In this document: positions 22,244-34,619 of the stretch, piece after piece
How the letters are laid out: each line of letters opens with the position of its first letter
How positions within the stretch are numbered: the stretch's first letter is position 1
Assembly: GCA_033558025.1 (NCBI GenBank)
Contig: JAUCEF010000005.1
Coordinates: 6,138,001-6,202,000, forward strand
Source of the DNA: Phytophthora sp. 'mugwort'
Lineage: Eukaryota; Oomycota; Peronosporomycetes; Peronosporales; Peronosporaceae
Direction of reading: 5' to 3'
DNA: 64,000 nucleotides
Program-made: the position numbers and the translations under genes
The notes under the pieces: model-generated
Databases searched by the model: none
What the model saw: only the letters and a program-made list of their open reading frames with translations
Told to the model about the DNA's origin: nothing

Positions 22244-22441
22244 TGACGGGGCACATAACACCTTGCGTACAGAAAGCAGACCTTCCGGAGAGTATACACA
22301 CTTCCAGTGAACGGCAGTTCACAAGTCCCCGGTCTGAAGAAACTGTTACCAAATTAAGTAGATATATAAAAGGACTGGATATATGTATATGTGATCTCCT
22401 TAATGAGTCTACATACTAACTGTAAGTCACCTGTAAAGTAT
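22244..22441 (-). repeat. E1-family LTR remnant cut by E2
   Basis: It starts tgacggggcaca like the E1 LTRs and follows them for about 195 bp (ttccggagagtata, cggcagttcacaagtccc). The copy then ends abruptly at the first base of the E2 LTR, so E2 inserted into an older E1-family LTR, or the remainder was deleted. Confidence 0.75.
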
Positions 22442-23338
22442 TGTCGTATTTAAGATCCGGATTAGATGGAAGTTGACCGGCAGCAGGAAGATCCACGTCG
22501 CCAGCGGCGGCCATAACAGCGTCAAGGTGATGGATCCGGACTATGCGACGCGCCAGGTCTGTGTATGGTACGGATCCTGGATCCGTCCGTAGGATGAGAT
22601 CCTAAGCACCGGATCCGATCAGTTTAGTGCACACCTATAGAAGATCCGTAGCTAGATCGAGGGTGAGTGGAGACGGTTGGCCAGGAGAGGGTCAGAGATG
22701 GGATTCTGGGTTATAAGTAGTCCGTAGGATAGGTTTTGGGATGGGATCCGAAGGAAGATAGGCTAAGGCATAAATCAGAACCGAATTTACACTGGAAGAC
22801 AGACTTGACTATTGTATAGAGGATTTCTATTGGCCCATACATAGACCAAGTCTAACTTTGGCGATCTTCCTGCACACGTGGCAGCACCTGGATAGCTTGC
22901 CCAGGTCGCGCTCGCCCTTTGGCTTCTCAACCCCCCTTCAAGATCCCGCTATTGGAGGCGGCAAGCATCGTAAAGGAACAAGGACAACTCCGATAAGGAG
23001 CAAGGACACCCTCGAGAAGGAACTACTCCGGATTCCGTATTTCTATTACAGATCCACAATGCCTACGCAAGAGCTCAAGACCAAACCAACATCGGATCTC
23101 GTGCGCAGGAATACTCGCGCAGATCAATCCCCTCCCAAGTCCCCACAAGGACGTCCAAGACCCACCCAGTGCACATCTCGTGTCAACGAGAGAGCGTACC
23201 AGCCCGCCGACGGGTACACAAGGTGAGCCACTCAGCAACTACACGCCCGTCGGAGTACCCCCCTCCGCTAGTCGGTGTCTGGGCGCAGTGCGTGTGAGTT
23301 GGGATCCTACTGAATTTCAGCGGATCCGCTTCACCACT
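22442..23338 (+). repeat. 5' LTR of E2
   Basis: The LTR starts TGTCGTATTTAAGATCC and ends CTTCACCACT directly before a primer-binding-site-like TGG. An inverted copy lies at 36028-36922 (895 bp, starting TGTGGTATT and ending CTACA on its own strand). Over most of their length the two agree closely by eye. Terminal CA has probably mutated in this copy. Confidence 0.8.
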
Positions 23339-23354
23339 TGGTGCGCGTGCCTGG
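23339..23354 (+). other. Putative primer-binding site of E2
   Basis: TGGTGCGCGTGCCTGG follows the LTR end immediately. A site starting TGG complements a tRNA 3' CCA end and primes minus-strand synthesis. I cannot identify the tRNA. Confidence 0.5.
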
Positions 23355-23406
23355 ATCTCTTGACTCGGGATTTTCACCGTGAGTCCCAAGATTATGCGCA
23401 AGTGAG

Positions 23407-25660
23407 CAATGGATCGGAAGATGAAGCGCCGACGGAGACTGGATCGCCGACGGCGTCGCTGAAAGAGAGATCCACGGATCGGCCTAGCCCTGGGAGGAGC
23501 TCTGCCGACGGAAGAGAGGACGGTCTGGCAACGGATCAGGAAGAGAAACCTCGCTTTCCTCCCCAGGTCCCTTCGGGGACCCCCGCAGGTTTTAACGCGA
23601 GTCAGGGCCCCCAGAGACCTCAAGTGCCACGTCTAAGAAGAAGACGAAGGCCGCACGGAAGAAACTCAAGACATCAGGCTCGGATAGCGAAGCTCGTGCT
23701 GTATTGAAGTCTACCTGGTCACGATCTAAGCTGGCGTCGGCGTACGTGCGCATGAGCTGACGACTTTCTGCGCAAGGACCAAGTGATGCGGATCCTGCAG
23801 CTGAAGCAGCTCGTACCCTGGCCGGACCTGTGTCGCCCTCGTCGTCAACCACAAACAAGCTGGAACGCCGCAATGGATCTGCTGAGGATGCTGGAAGAAG
23901 CCGGCCTTACGGCAGGAGCGTTCGACGCTGATGACCTGTTCCAGTTGGACGCCGACACGATCCGGATCTCGGCCGCGTCGCTCTTCAACTTGCTGAAGCC
24001 CCTCGTAGGCGAGCGATCGGCGTCCGCAGCGCCCGAGAGTAAGACCGAGCACAGCTCGACAATCGAGGCCAAGGCCGGATACGTCTTGTCGCCCGAGACC
24101 AAGGTAACGTACACGAGTCGCCAGAGTACCACATCGGATTATCACAGTACGCGTCGGCTACTTCAGAAGTCGGATCCAGCAGCTCATCGGAGCCGCGACG
24201 GATGTCGTTTGGGCCAGCCGGTGCCGCGATGCTGCAGCCACGTTCTGCGAGCATTTTGGCAGATAGGATCCCGGATCCTCGTCCGGCGAGACCTTCGTAA
24301 GCCCGGATCCGGTAAGCGGATCCGGCCCAGGAACCGACGAGTGGTCTGGCGACCTACTTCCAAGCGGCTACGGCACGTTTCCTGAGCGAACGCCAAGACG
24401 CCAGGGCTTCGAGACCGGCTCCGTCCCCACGCGGTCCGGGATCGCAGGATGTCGACATTGAATCGGTGGGATCGCAAGATCACCACCCCGAGCACTGGGA
24501 GTATGATCCGGATGATCTCGACATGGGATCCACGAGACCCACGGCTACGACAGCGGCAGCAGTCGTTCCGATTGGATCATCGGCGGTTCAACGCGTCAGG
24601 ATATCGGCCATCTCGGATCTGAAGGAATTCACAGGCAAGGATCATGGCGAAAAGCGTGCACGAGGGCGGATCAGCAAAGTCAAGTCTGCATTCAAGAGGG
24701 ATCAAGCTACAGACGAAGAGAATGCCTTACATTCGCGGATCTGCTTACCGAACTCGCGAGGAACTGGTACAGGCAGCTGAGCCGATCCACGCGGTCGAAG
24801 TGGAGTGACTTGCTCAGGAGCTTCCAGACGCAGTACTGTGGATTGAGAGTCTCGGTAGCATGGCAATACTACCACGCGCGCAAGCGCGCAGAGAAGACGC
24901 CGCTGGAGTATCTGCACCGCCTCAACGTTGCAGGCATGCGCGCGACGGAAGATCAAGGATGACGACGCGAAGGCCCGTCGCGAGCACGTGGAACACTTCA
25001 TCGAGACTCTGGGAGACCAGGACCTTGCGGATCAGCTCACACTGCTGCGCTTGGCTGACGAGGATCTGCTGGAGGACGTGCTGCGCGCGCGCGAGCGCGC
25101 GAAGTCGGGCCCGAAGAAGTCAACCGGATCCGGCAAGTACTGATCCAAACCGAGTCCTGCGCCACCAACGGCGCCAGCCCGTGCTACACGCGCTATCAAG
25201 ATCCCTGATTCCGGAGGGAGTTCGGCTCGGACTCTGAGGAGTCAGGATCCGACGGCGAACTACGCCGAGCGTACGTGACGGCGGCGAGTGACCAGTCTCA
25301 GGCAGTTGCAGCGGCGGATCCGCCAATAGCGCCGGATCCTGGGTGCTCGAACGATGCGCCAGAGGATCCTCGGCAGCAGGGTCGCCGCCCGCGTTTCGGC
25401 GGAGATGTCCAGATGCTATGCTCGCACTGCGGGTCACGTAGGCACTCGATCTTGGATGTTGGAAGCTTTTCTGATCGGTCAGAAGTGCGGCAAGAGAGGA
25501 CATCCGTCAGATCGGTGTTTCTTCGTGTGCCGTGGCTGTGGCGAACTCCACGATCACGGCAAGTGCCAGATGGAAGAGTTCTACAACCTCAGGTCCGTCA
25601 GTGGTTCGACCCCGGCAAGCATCCGGGACTACTACCTGAGGCTGCTGAGAAAATATTAAG
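23407..25660 (+). pseudogene. E2 gag remnant
   Basis: The first part (23407-23620) is a charged N-terminus (SNGSEDEAPTETGSPTASLK). Later frames hold the gag core: YYHARKRAEKTPLEYLHRLN near 24865, then FIETLGDQDLADQLTLLRLA near 25000. Two Cys/His knuckle-like motifs close to 25490 follow (CGKRGHPSDRC and CRGCGELHDHGKC). The segments are spread over all three frames with stops between, so the gene is broken many times. The order core then knuckles is normal for gypsy gag. Confidence 0.75.
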
Positions 25661-25939
25661 CTAGGACGCTCGCTGGTTTTGAACCCGGTATGAGACGAGC
25701 GTGCTAGTTCACTCATCTATGCATTCGTGGAGAAGAAGCCGAAGGATCAGGTTAGCGGATCACGAGCTGATCTATTTGGTAATACATATGAACTTCATAT
25801 AAAAACGTACGGCTATGGTTGCAAGTCTTCGACCTGTTGACGACTACCAACGATCCGAGGTCACGATGACTTTAGATCTGCGACCCGGCGATTCGCGCAG
25901 ATACTGGAAGTACCATGTTCCCGGCAAACACTTCAAGAG

Positions 25940-26591
25940 GCAAAAGCGAACAGCAAGATCAACAACGTCAAGGCTGTGGTGCTTCTTGACTCAGGATCCG
26001 AGATGTCGATCATCGACGCCACCTTTGCCAGTAAGGTAGGATACCATATCGACACAAGTCAGAGTCAAGAATGCCTCAGAATTGATGAAAAGCTGTATGG
26101 CGGAAGAACGCACACGGATCAAGCTTACCTTGGCGGGACCCTTGGTGTACTTCTACGACGTCTGGGTGGGAGACGATCTGCCGCCGGACTACCAAGCTAT
26201 CCTTTGCATGGACTTCAGGTTCCGGCTGGGATCCGGCTGGATCTCGGCGACGGATCCATGTGCCTGCCGGACGACGTGCGATTCATGTTGCAGGGGCGCC
26301 GCCAGATCTTCGACGACAGAGCCCGCCCGGTGTTTGTGGGTGAGCATGTTGCGGTGGGGGGTCGCAGAATCCGTGGAGCTCCCGCTGCGGATCTGTGTGT
26401 CTGACAACGAAAAGCTGTGGTTAGTTCGCGGTGAGCGCTGGGTGCCCACCCTAGTTAAGGGCCCGGGCTGGATCCACTACTTACATCTCACGAACCTGGG
26501 TGACACGAAGCTGATCTTGAACAGGGACGTGCAGATCGGATTGTGGCTGACGGGGATCACGTTCCTTGCCAGTCGAGCTTCGTCTCTGTAG
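25940..26591 (+). pseudogene. E2 aspartic protease remnant
   Basis: Near 25975 the frame shows VVLLDSGSEMSIIDATF with the DSG active site of a retropepsin. Around 26200 two frames carry AILCMDFRF and GIRLDLGDGSMCLPDDVR, the C-terminal half, so a frameshift splits the domain. Further on EKLWLVRGERWVPTLVKGPG continues the polyprotein. Up to the RT start at 27623 I see only degraded linker, including a Gly-rich insert-like stretch at 27120-27350. Confidence 0.7.
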
Positions 26592-27622
26592 GATTCCGGC
26601 GCTACGCCGAGTGGCATACCCTGGCGTGGGAATCCCCTATGGATGCAGCATCCGCCGTAGCAGCGGTGCCGCCAGCACCGGATCTGGAACCCGCAGTTGA
26701 TTGGGTGGAGTACGACCCGCCGACCAGGATCGTGCCGCGACCGAAGGCACCTGAACCCACAGGGAGTGAGGACGAGCGCCAAGAGGCGTACCGGGTGGCG
26801 GTGACCCGCCCTCTGAATGCATCGGGGACAGAACAGTGCGACACCTGATGTGAGACACGAGCGTAATCACGCTCTCTCTCGTGCACCCGGTATTGGTGAC
26901 GTGCATGCAGGATGGACAATCGGCGCGAAGGTCGCGATATCTGACGGAGACCCAAGAGAAGACTCGGTGATGCAAGTGGGTACGGCAGACGCGCCCGAGA
27001 ACGGCGGTCAAAATGAGATCTCGCACGATCTCGCACGACCCCGCTCGAGGCTGGAATCCGGAGATCAACCCGCCGACGGACGTCACTGTCGCGACGCCTA
27101 TTACTGATTTTTTGGTGGGAAGATGAGGCGATCAGGCGACCATTCACCAGACCCTGTACAAGGACGGGGCCACGGTTTCATATCGCCAGGAACGCCCGAC
27201 GGCCGCAATGCGTGCCGCGAGGGCCGCGCGAAGGGCGCCTCGCCTAGCAAAGGCCCCAAAGGGAGTTGCGCGCTCGGGCCTGGTGGGAACGTTGCGCCAG
27301 GGCAGATGAAGCGAACGGTGCCGCTCACGAAGCCGACAGAAGCTTGGGGGTTGATCAATGGCTGTTGATCGACGTGCAGGAGTCAGGTGACCTTCTGGAA
27401 GTGGATCTCCCGTCGGAGACGTTAGATCAAGCCACGCAGTTTCCAATGGAGGATTCCGCGGACAAGCCCGAGGACCGAGTCAAGGATCTCGAGGAGGATG
27501 CCCGACGAAGCGGTAAGAACGGATCTGAGCGATGGTACCAAGATACATGACGACTCGAAGGAGGATCCAGTCGAGGATCCCGAGGTCTGCTACCACGACG
27601 GAGGCACGCTGCACGCCGAAGA

Positions 27623-29217
27623 GTGCAAAGCGAGCTGGCTGTGCTGCCGGAGGTAGCACCCGCCACGGTTAAGGTGCGGATCGAGGATCTGCAAGTGGGG
27701 GATCCTGCGGCGAACACAGAGGTGGAGATCCGTCAGCTGCGGGACATTATCTGGTCCTACCAGCACTTACTGATCGGCAAGGGCAACGCGCTGCCTCCTG
27801 CGGCTGTAGGCGTGGTGTGTGACATCGACGTTGGAAAAGCCACCCCAATCGCACAACATGTGCGAATGATCCCCCCCCCCCAGTTCCGCGAGAAGGTATC
27901 GGATCTGCTCAAGGGACTGCTGTCGGCCAAGATCATACGATACTCAGCGTCTCCTTGGGCATCCCCAATCGTGGTGATCATCAAGAAGAATGGTGTGGAC
28001 ATAAGGTTGTGTATTGATTACCACCTGGTCAACGGTCTCACCAAGCTGATGGTTTACCCGATGCCCCTGATCAACGATCTGCTTGAGGATCTAGACAAGG
28101 TGCTGTGGTATCGCTCGCTGGATATGGCGAGTGACTTCTGGGTTGTGTCTATGACGGATCGCGCTCGTGCTATCTCAGCATTCACCACGCTGTTTGGCCT
28201 GTTGAATGGAACCGCATGCCATTTGGATTGAATAACACCCCACAGATCTGCCAGAGGCTGATCGACAACACACTGTACGGCTTCTTGCGGATCCCACCAG
28301 CAGCGGATCGAGGATCCTCAACGGACATCGTCGAAAGAGGAGATCCGGAGAACGTAGGTGAACCTTCCGTACTGGGGCGTCGATCCTACATCGATGACAT
28401 CCTTGTTACGGCCGGATCCTGGGATCATTTGTGCGAACGAGTGAAGCTCCTGCTCGCCGCCTGTGAGAAGTGGAATATCTCGATCAGTGTCGCGAAGAGC
28501 TTCTGGGGACTGAAGAAGGTAGATTACCTCGGACATCGTGTATTCATCGAAGGCTTGGAGGCTCATCCAACGGATCTCAGTATGCTGGTGGATCTGACAT
28601 TCCTGAAATCCCTACGGACTATGCAGTCGTTCTTGGGTAGTCTGAACTACTACGGACGCTTCATTGAAGACATGGCGGTGTACACGTCGGTGTTGTACGA
28701 GCTGAGAGAAGTTGATTTTGCCGCGATGCGTGCTGAGAGCGGGATCGCTGTCAACGAAGGGAAGATCAGCCGAGAGATCCTCGAAGGCGGGGACCCCCAG
28801 TTCGATCAGCATCCGGAGGCGTCAGAGACGAAGTGGATCCGAGCTAGAGCAGCTTTCTCCACACTGAAGAACAAGTTCGCGATGACCCCGATCCTCTGAC
28901 ACTTCGATCCGGAGAAACAGCCTGTGCTGATGGTCTATGCCAGCGAGTGGGCAGTGTCCGCCTCCCTGGTGCAGGATCATGACGGCACATACTTGCCCGT
29001 GATGTTCACGAGCCGCACGTTGAAGTCGAACGAGTTGATCTACGGCGTCGTGGAGAAGGAAGTGCTAGCGCTGCTGCGTATGCTGGATCTGGGCTATTCG
29101 ATGCTGATCGGCAAATCAATCAAGATCCTGATGCGGCACTCAGCGTTGGCTTGGCTGTTCCGCGCTGCAGGGCTCCAAGGGCGGCTCGGACAATGGGCCG
29201 CGTTGCTATCGCCTTGA
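27623..29217 (+). pseudogene. E2 reverse transcriptase and RNase H remnant
   Basis: 27623-28231 gives the RT fingers (SPWASPIVVIIKKNGVDIRL). 28216-28899 continues in another frame with MPFGLNNTPQICQRLIDNTL and the active-site motif YIDDIL, then the thumb region (FLGSLNYYGRFIEDMA). A stop at 28897 precedes RNase H (28924-29217), where VYASEWAVSASLVQDHDGTY and EKEVLALLRML are visible. One frameshift near 28225 and one stop separate long intact pieces, so decay is milder here than in E1. A run of nine or more C near 27871 is another possible slip site. Confidence 0.85.
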
Positions 29218-30001
29218 CGTTGGAAATCACTAAGTGCATGAAAGGCGAGGATGACATCTTGGGATCGCTGGCTGCGTGTGTGACGCCACGATCGATGATG
29301 GATTAGGCACTGATGGCAATTGCACCACGGAAAAAGCCCCGCCGAGCAACACAGACTCGATCCCTACGGTGAAGCTCGACGAGGATCTCCTGGTCGCTAG
29401 TTTCGACGGATCCGCCCCAAACGCGGCGGAGTCGCCTTCAGCGCTATCGTTTGGAGGTTGCCCGAGTGGAAGTTGGTCAAGGCGGAGTCAGTATGGGCAG
29501 AAGATATGACGGTCAACGAGGCCGAGTACGGTGGACTGCTGTTATGCTTGATCTACTAGAAGGACTGGATTGAGGACGTCTGGTAATCTGTGGGGACTCA
29601 ACTTGGTGATCCGACCGATGAAGGGCGAGATCGACTGCAAAGCTCCCGCGTTGACGTTGTTGCGGCAAAGGGCTCTACACCGTCTGACACCCTGGCCGGA
29701 TCACGACCTGCTTCATTTCAAGCGATCACGGAACGTCAGTGCAGATAGTCTGTCGAGTGCGGGGTTACAGCGGGAAGCAGGTACAGAAGTGACGGACGAT
29801 CAGACACGGAAGGATCTGGTGACGCTGAATCGGCTACCCGAGATCCTGACCACAGCTGTCGAGGATACTACGCTTCGCATTGCCGCCACGGCGACTAGAT
29901 CTCACCGGAAGGTCACCAGCCCCAGTCTGCTGCACGAAGAGGCGGTCTGTCAGCTGAGAGTAGATCGGATCCGACAAGCTCAAGACGAAGAAACGTGAAT
30001 C

Positions 30002-31565
30002 ATGAACCTCAAGAAGTACTTTCAGGGGGATGTGAAGGATCTGGAAAAGGACGAAGTTCAGGTGTGCAGCAACGTGGCTGCTGACTATGAGATGGACGAA
30101 CAGGACCTACTCTACTACTGCCCGCCGTCTGCGAAGGAGGAGGAAGAGAGAGACGGGTTGCTTCGTCTGGTCGTGCCCGAGACGCTGTACGAGGATCTAC
30201 TGCAAAACTACCACGTCAGCCTGGAGGGCGGTCATCAGGGGATCAGCTGAACATATCAGCGGATCCGGGATCACTTCTATTGGCGTGGACTCTTCAGGAG
30301 CGTACAGAGGTTCGTGGTGAATGCTGGATTGCGAAACTGGCAAGGGGTGACCGACCATACGCGGCGAGTCGCCCGGCAATATTCAGGCCACCTACTCTTT
30401 CCAGGTCATAGCGATGGATCACGTCCCATCGCTGCCCAAGTCGTACAGGGCCACACGGAGCTCCAAATCTGGGTGGATCTGCTCACCGGTTACATCATCG
30501 TCAATGCAAGTGCGTCCCGGACAGCCCAAATGATCGTGGAAACCTACGAGGAATTTGTGTTCCGACGCTTCGGTGCGAGCGAGGTGATCCGCCATGACAG
30601 GGAGCCTGGCTTCATGTCTGACTTTTTCAAGGCGTTCAATCGGATCCTGGGTCAGAGACAGCGAGCCACCATGGCTTATAAGCCTCAGGCGAACGGGACT
30701 GTGGAACGCATGGTGCAGACGGTGACGAGATCCATCAAGATGTATGTCGAGGGCGAGAGCCAGCGCGACTGGGACGAGTACGCAGAGCGCCTGACGATCG
30801 CTATCAACACGGCACATGATCGGATCCGACGTGACACCCCGTTTCATCTTGCGCACGGTTGGGATCCACGCCGACGCTAGAGGCAACTCTCCCGCTAGGC
30901 AGTACGAGACGCCGAGATCGGCGATCCACGCCGATGGCAGTACCGGATCCAGCGCTATTACCGGCAGGCGAGAGCGGACGTGAACGAGAAGCTGAAGAAG
31001 GCCATTACGGATCGGGCCGAACGCCACAACGACAACGTGGATCCACGTCGGATCGAGGCCGGCACTCGAATGTGGCTATATTTGGATCGAGGCAAGGAAG
31101 GATACGCGCGGAAGCTAGCGCATATGCGGCATGGTCCCTTCCGAATGTTGGGGATCGTGCAACCTTTCGATGCTCGACTGGAGACAGCCGGAACAGATTA
31201 TCACCTTTTTCCGGTGGTGCATGTGTCCAAGTTGAAGTCTGTGAGAACATTCCGGATCGACGAACGACACGCTTGGCGGTTGATGAGGCCGATCGTCTTG
31301 ATTTCGACGAGGCGCTGTTGCCGGAAGACAGCTGAGATCGAGAGCTAGAAGAAGGGGAGTACGAAGTCGAGAAGATCAGCGACATGAGGTCGGGCCGTCG
31401 AACCCGCTATGGACGACCACTGCGCGAGTTCAAGGTAACTGGGAAGGATACGACGAGCCTGGATTGACGAGGCGGATCTGAACTGTGGGGTGCTATTGCG
31501 TGAGTTCCTGCAGGATCGGGACAAGAAGAGTCGTTTCCAGGCGATGCAGTCGCACGAGGAAGCTT
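30002..31565 (+). pseudogene. E2 integrase with C-terminal chromodomain, remnant
   Basis: The HHCC finger begins near 30205 (HVSLEGGHQG). The DDE core shows AMDHVPSLPK in one frame near 30415, and RHDREPGFMSDFF and QANGTVERMVQT in another (30314-30880). The C-terminal region has FPVVHVSKLKSVRTF near 31210. From about 31352 a chromodomain-like segment reads YEVEKISDMRSG, then REFKV and, one frame off, GYDEPSWIDEADLN. Chromodomains on gypsy integrases direct insertion to modified chromatin, so E2 belongs to the chromoviruses. Several frameshifts make it inactive. Confidence 0.8.
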
Positions 31566-32178
31566 AAGTGGTGGAAGCCACAGCAGCAAGCTGGTTGCTG
31601 CAGGTGGTACTGAGGTTGAAGGGTTGCAGGAAGGCTGCAGGTGTGAAAAGGAGGATCCACGCTGACTATTTGGCGGTGGACGTGACGAAGTTGGTAGAAG
31701 CTCCGCGGGAAGACCGTGAGAGAAGAAGGAGGAGGGCCCCGTCTGGCGAGTTGGTCGCCACGGCGGATGAAGCGGGGGAGGGGATGCCGGGAGGCTGCAT
31801 ACATAAAGATGACAAGGAATGAGTGTACGTGTGACCAGGAGATGCGGATCTGATGAAATAACTAAGCTCGCTACAAGGATCTCGGATCCGAAAGATATCG
31901 GATTCGACGATGAACAGAGGCTCTGTGAACGATCAAGATACGGCATACGCAAGACAAATTAGCCGAAGCAAGATGGATATTGAATGGATTACTACACGCA
32001 AGACGGATCACTACTGCTATCAAGTTAGTGGCATACGATATAGACTACTCGTGGTCCGGAGCAGGCGGAGAAAACTTCATGCAAATCCGGCCAAACTGGC
32101 GAGACGGATGGGAAGTCAGATCCGTGCGGAAGTGAGTGCGCCACGGGGCACTCCTGTCACAGTCCGCGAGAGCCGCGG
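31566..32178. other. E2 region between pol and antisense ORF
   Basis: These 613 bp are inside E2. Open frames exist on both strands, but none shows a domain or compelling composition, and I do not call a gene. Confidence 0.4.
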
Positions 32179-33696
32179 TCAGATCTTGGGGCGGATCCCG
32201 TCCCTCTGCGACCGCCTCGCGTCCGGGGAACCATGATGCGTCTTCGGCTGCAAAGGAAAATGCATGAACACCGGATCTAGCAGCAGGTCCAGGTCGCAAC
32301 AGCCCGTCCGGCGAGCTTTCTCGAAGATCTGATTTTGCAGATTCCGGAACTTTGCGTGAGCGTGCGAGCTTCGATTATTGCGTCCACGGTAGAAGGACGT
32401 GAACCACACGTGTGCATCGCGCTCAGACTTGGGATTAGGAAGGAGTGCGTAGCTCCAATAGGCCTGACGATGATCCTCATCGTAGGCCCGGTAGCTCGTA
32501 GCGAGCGCTGCTACCTCGGCGGATCTAGCCGGATCGAAAGTCAGCGGCTCCAGGGCTGGTACGTCGAGGGCTTTTCACGGCTCCTCCCTATACAGAGCCA
32601 TGATATTCTCTTTCGTGAGCAGGCTCGGAACATATCGCGAAGGATCCAGTTGTCCTCCGCGACTGGCCCGTCCAGGGAACATCCACCCGGCCGAAGCACC
32701 CGTTGCCGATCAGGATCCGGGGCGTGAGGGTGTCGAGGGTAAGCACACCCTAATCTGGGAAGGATCCCAAGCTGCTACCTCTTCCGCGACCACGACCCGC
32801 GGCTGATGGAAGCCGGGGAGAAACTATCCGCAGGACCGAATGGCTGGGAAGCGGGATCCGTGGCCGGTGTAATGGCTGAGAGGTCGGATTGGATGTGCCG
32901 GCTGCCTGAGTCGCACCTTTTACCTCTTCGTCCGCTTCGGCAGAAATCGGATCTTGGTCGACCACGATGGGGGTAGCTTGAGATCCCTCGCCATCGGAGA
33001 TCTCCGCGGAAAAACTGCGTCGAGGGCGTCGGATCGGGCGACAGTGCCATTTGGAGTTTATCTTCGTCGGAGTCGTCGAAGATCGCGTCCGAGTCGACGA
33101 ACGCGGCGTCGGATCCACTACTGCTAGAGTTGGAACCAGGATCGGAGCTAGATCCAGATCCTGCGCCGGGGAACTCGTAGTCTCCACCACCGACCTCAGC
33201 CGCGGCGTCAATAACGAGATCCAAGGAGGATCCTGGTTGGACGGAAGGCACCTTCGAGGCCGATCTGAAGGCAGTTGCGCCATCCACCGCAGGGGATGAG
33301 GAACGAGGCACTTCTTCAGTGGGCTCGGATCCTCGTGGCGAGGAGAAGCGGGTGGACTTAAGGGCCTCTTGGAAGAAGCCTGGCCACTGCGAGCCAGGGA
33401 ATTAGACCGACCGCTACGTGCAACCGACGAGCTCCGCATGGCGGCCGAGGCGATCGATGCTAAGTTGTCGAGAACGCTGTCCCGCTCCATGACGGCCGAG
33501 TCGTGTTACCAAGAAGGCCTTGGTGATCTTGTAAGCCCTTGATCGCTCCCTCACACAGTAGCGCTATCTCCAAGATCATCGTAGTCGCATAGGCCGAGAA
33601 TGCACAGCAAGCAGCAGTCCACGCAATATCCGCACTCAGCACTGTCTGCCAGGCCCTCCAATCTTCGCAGTTGAAGTTGGTTGTAGTCGTTGTCAT
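32179..33696 (-). pseudogene. Antisense ORF of E2
   Basis: This is a coding-like region opposite to gag-pol, starting with ATG at about 33696 (MTTTTTNFNCEDWRAWQ) and running towards integrase. The N-terminus has a Trp-rich helical segment. The centre is Ser/Pro/Asp-rich with an acidic stretch (DSDAIFDDSDEDKLQMA). The part near 32900 reads FSAEISDGEGSQATPIVVD. The end (32409-32179) has KFRNLQNQIFEKARRTG. Three frames are needed, so there are at least two frameshifts. Position and polarity match the antisense ORF of E1, although I see no clear residue similarity between the two. No known domain recognised. Confidence 0.5.
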
Positions 33697-33720
33697 GCTG
33701 GGGAGCAACCGCATAAGTCT

Positions 33721-34159
33721 TGAAAGCGAGAGGGTTGCTCCATGGAAATCAGCTCTTCCCGATAGCCGTAAAAGAACGCAGTTTTCACATCGTACTGGAG
33801 AATTTCCCAACCCTTCTGTACCTCATAGTAGATGACAGCTCTGATGGCCTCGAATCTAATGACAGGTGCGTAATTTTCGTCGTAGTTGATTCCCAGCTCC
33901 TGCTTAAATCCTTGAATCACCAGTCTGGTCTTAGGCGTTTGATTCGACCTCGCTTGTCACGTAGGATAGCGAAGACCCAGCGGCAGATGATGACCTTAGC
34001 ACTCTTGGCCGCCTTCCTTGGCACCAGCTTCCACGGCTTATGACTACTGAGGGACTGCAATCCCGCTAACATCGCAGTCCTCCACTGAGCCCAGTGCTTG
34101 CTAGCAACGAGCTTGTTTGAATGTTGTCGGAATTGGCACGTCAGTAGTATCCAGCACAT
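33721..34159 (-). pseudogene. Copia reverse transcriptase N-terminal remnant
   Basis: Minus-strand frames give HWAQWRTAMLAGLQSLSSHK and WKLVPRKAAKSAKVIICRWV, then in the next frame ELGINYDENYAPVIRFEAIR, WEILQYDVKTAFFYG and ISMEQPSRF. This is the well-known start of copia RT (W.LVP, YAPV, DVKTAFL, MEQP). The YVDD motif lies beyond the truncation point and is absent. Confidence 0.8.
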
Positions 34160-34619
34160 TGCCCACCACAGGCTACCAACCGAACATTAGGGCGTTGAAC
34201 TCGCCTCAGTCTCTTGAGACAGAGTTCAACAAATGAAGGAAGTATCTCGAAACGGCTCGTCTCCTTTTCCACTCCAACCTTCTTTCACGTACGGCGCTTC
34301 AGTCGCTTCTTCGCCTGCTTGGTCACCGCATATGGTTCCGAGGTAGGCTTGAGAGTAGGTGCAGCTACACCTGCTGCGACTCCAACCTCTCAGCACTTGA
34401 GGGTGTCTTCGTCTTGCAGACCATCACTGGAACTTCGCGTCGTCTCAGGGGGATACCACAGCAATAGGCAATACTTCAAGCAATTGAATTGAGTTGCCCA
34501 GGTCCTGCGCCGGTAGATATGATTTCAAACTCGTTTGATGCGCGCCACAGGTACAACCTCCGGTAGTTGATGGTCACCGTCAAGGTAGACATTCTCCAGC
34601 AACTGCCGTATAATAATCA

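Larger units (their letters stand above)
22442..33715 (+). mobile_element. Chromodomain Ty3/gypsy retrotransposon E2, 3' end missing
   Basis: The element runs on the plus strand: 897-bp 5' LTR (22442-23338), primer-binding site, gag (about 23400-25660), protease (about 25950-26600), RT-RNase H (27623-29217), integrase (30002-30890) with a C-terminal chromodomain (about 31352-31490), then an antisense ORF (33696-32179). No 3' LTR follows; near 33715 the sequence passes into a truncated copia element. Every gene has stops or frameshifts. The whole element, including its non-coding LTR, is packed with GGATCC (about 48 sites in 11 kb by my count), unlike the rest of the window. The insertion lies in an E1-family LTR remnant. 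Confidence 0.85.

Noticed and set aside
31407..31952. 181-codon minus-strand ORF downstream of E2 integrase
   Set aside because: It lies over the chromodomain and its tail read on the other strand, and its Pro/Ser-rich product has no domain. I did not join it to the antisense ORF.
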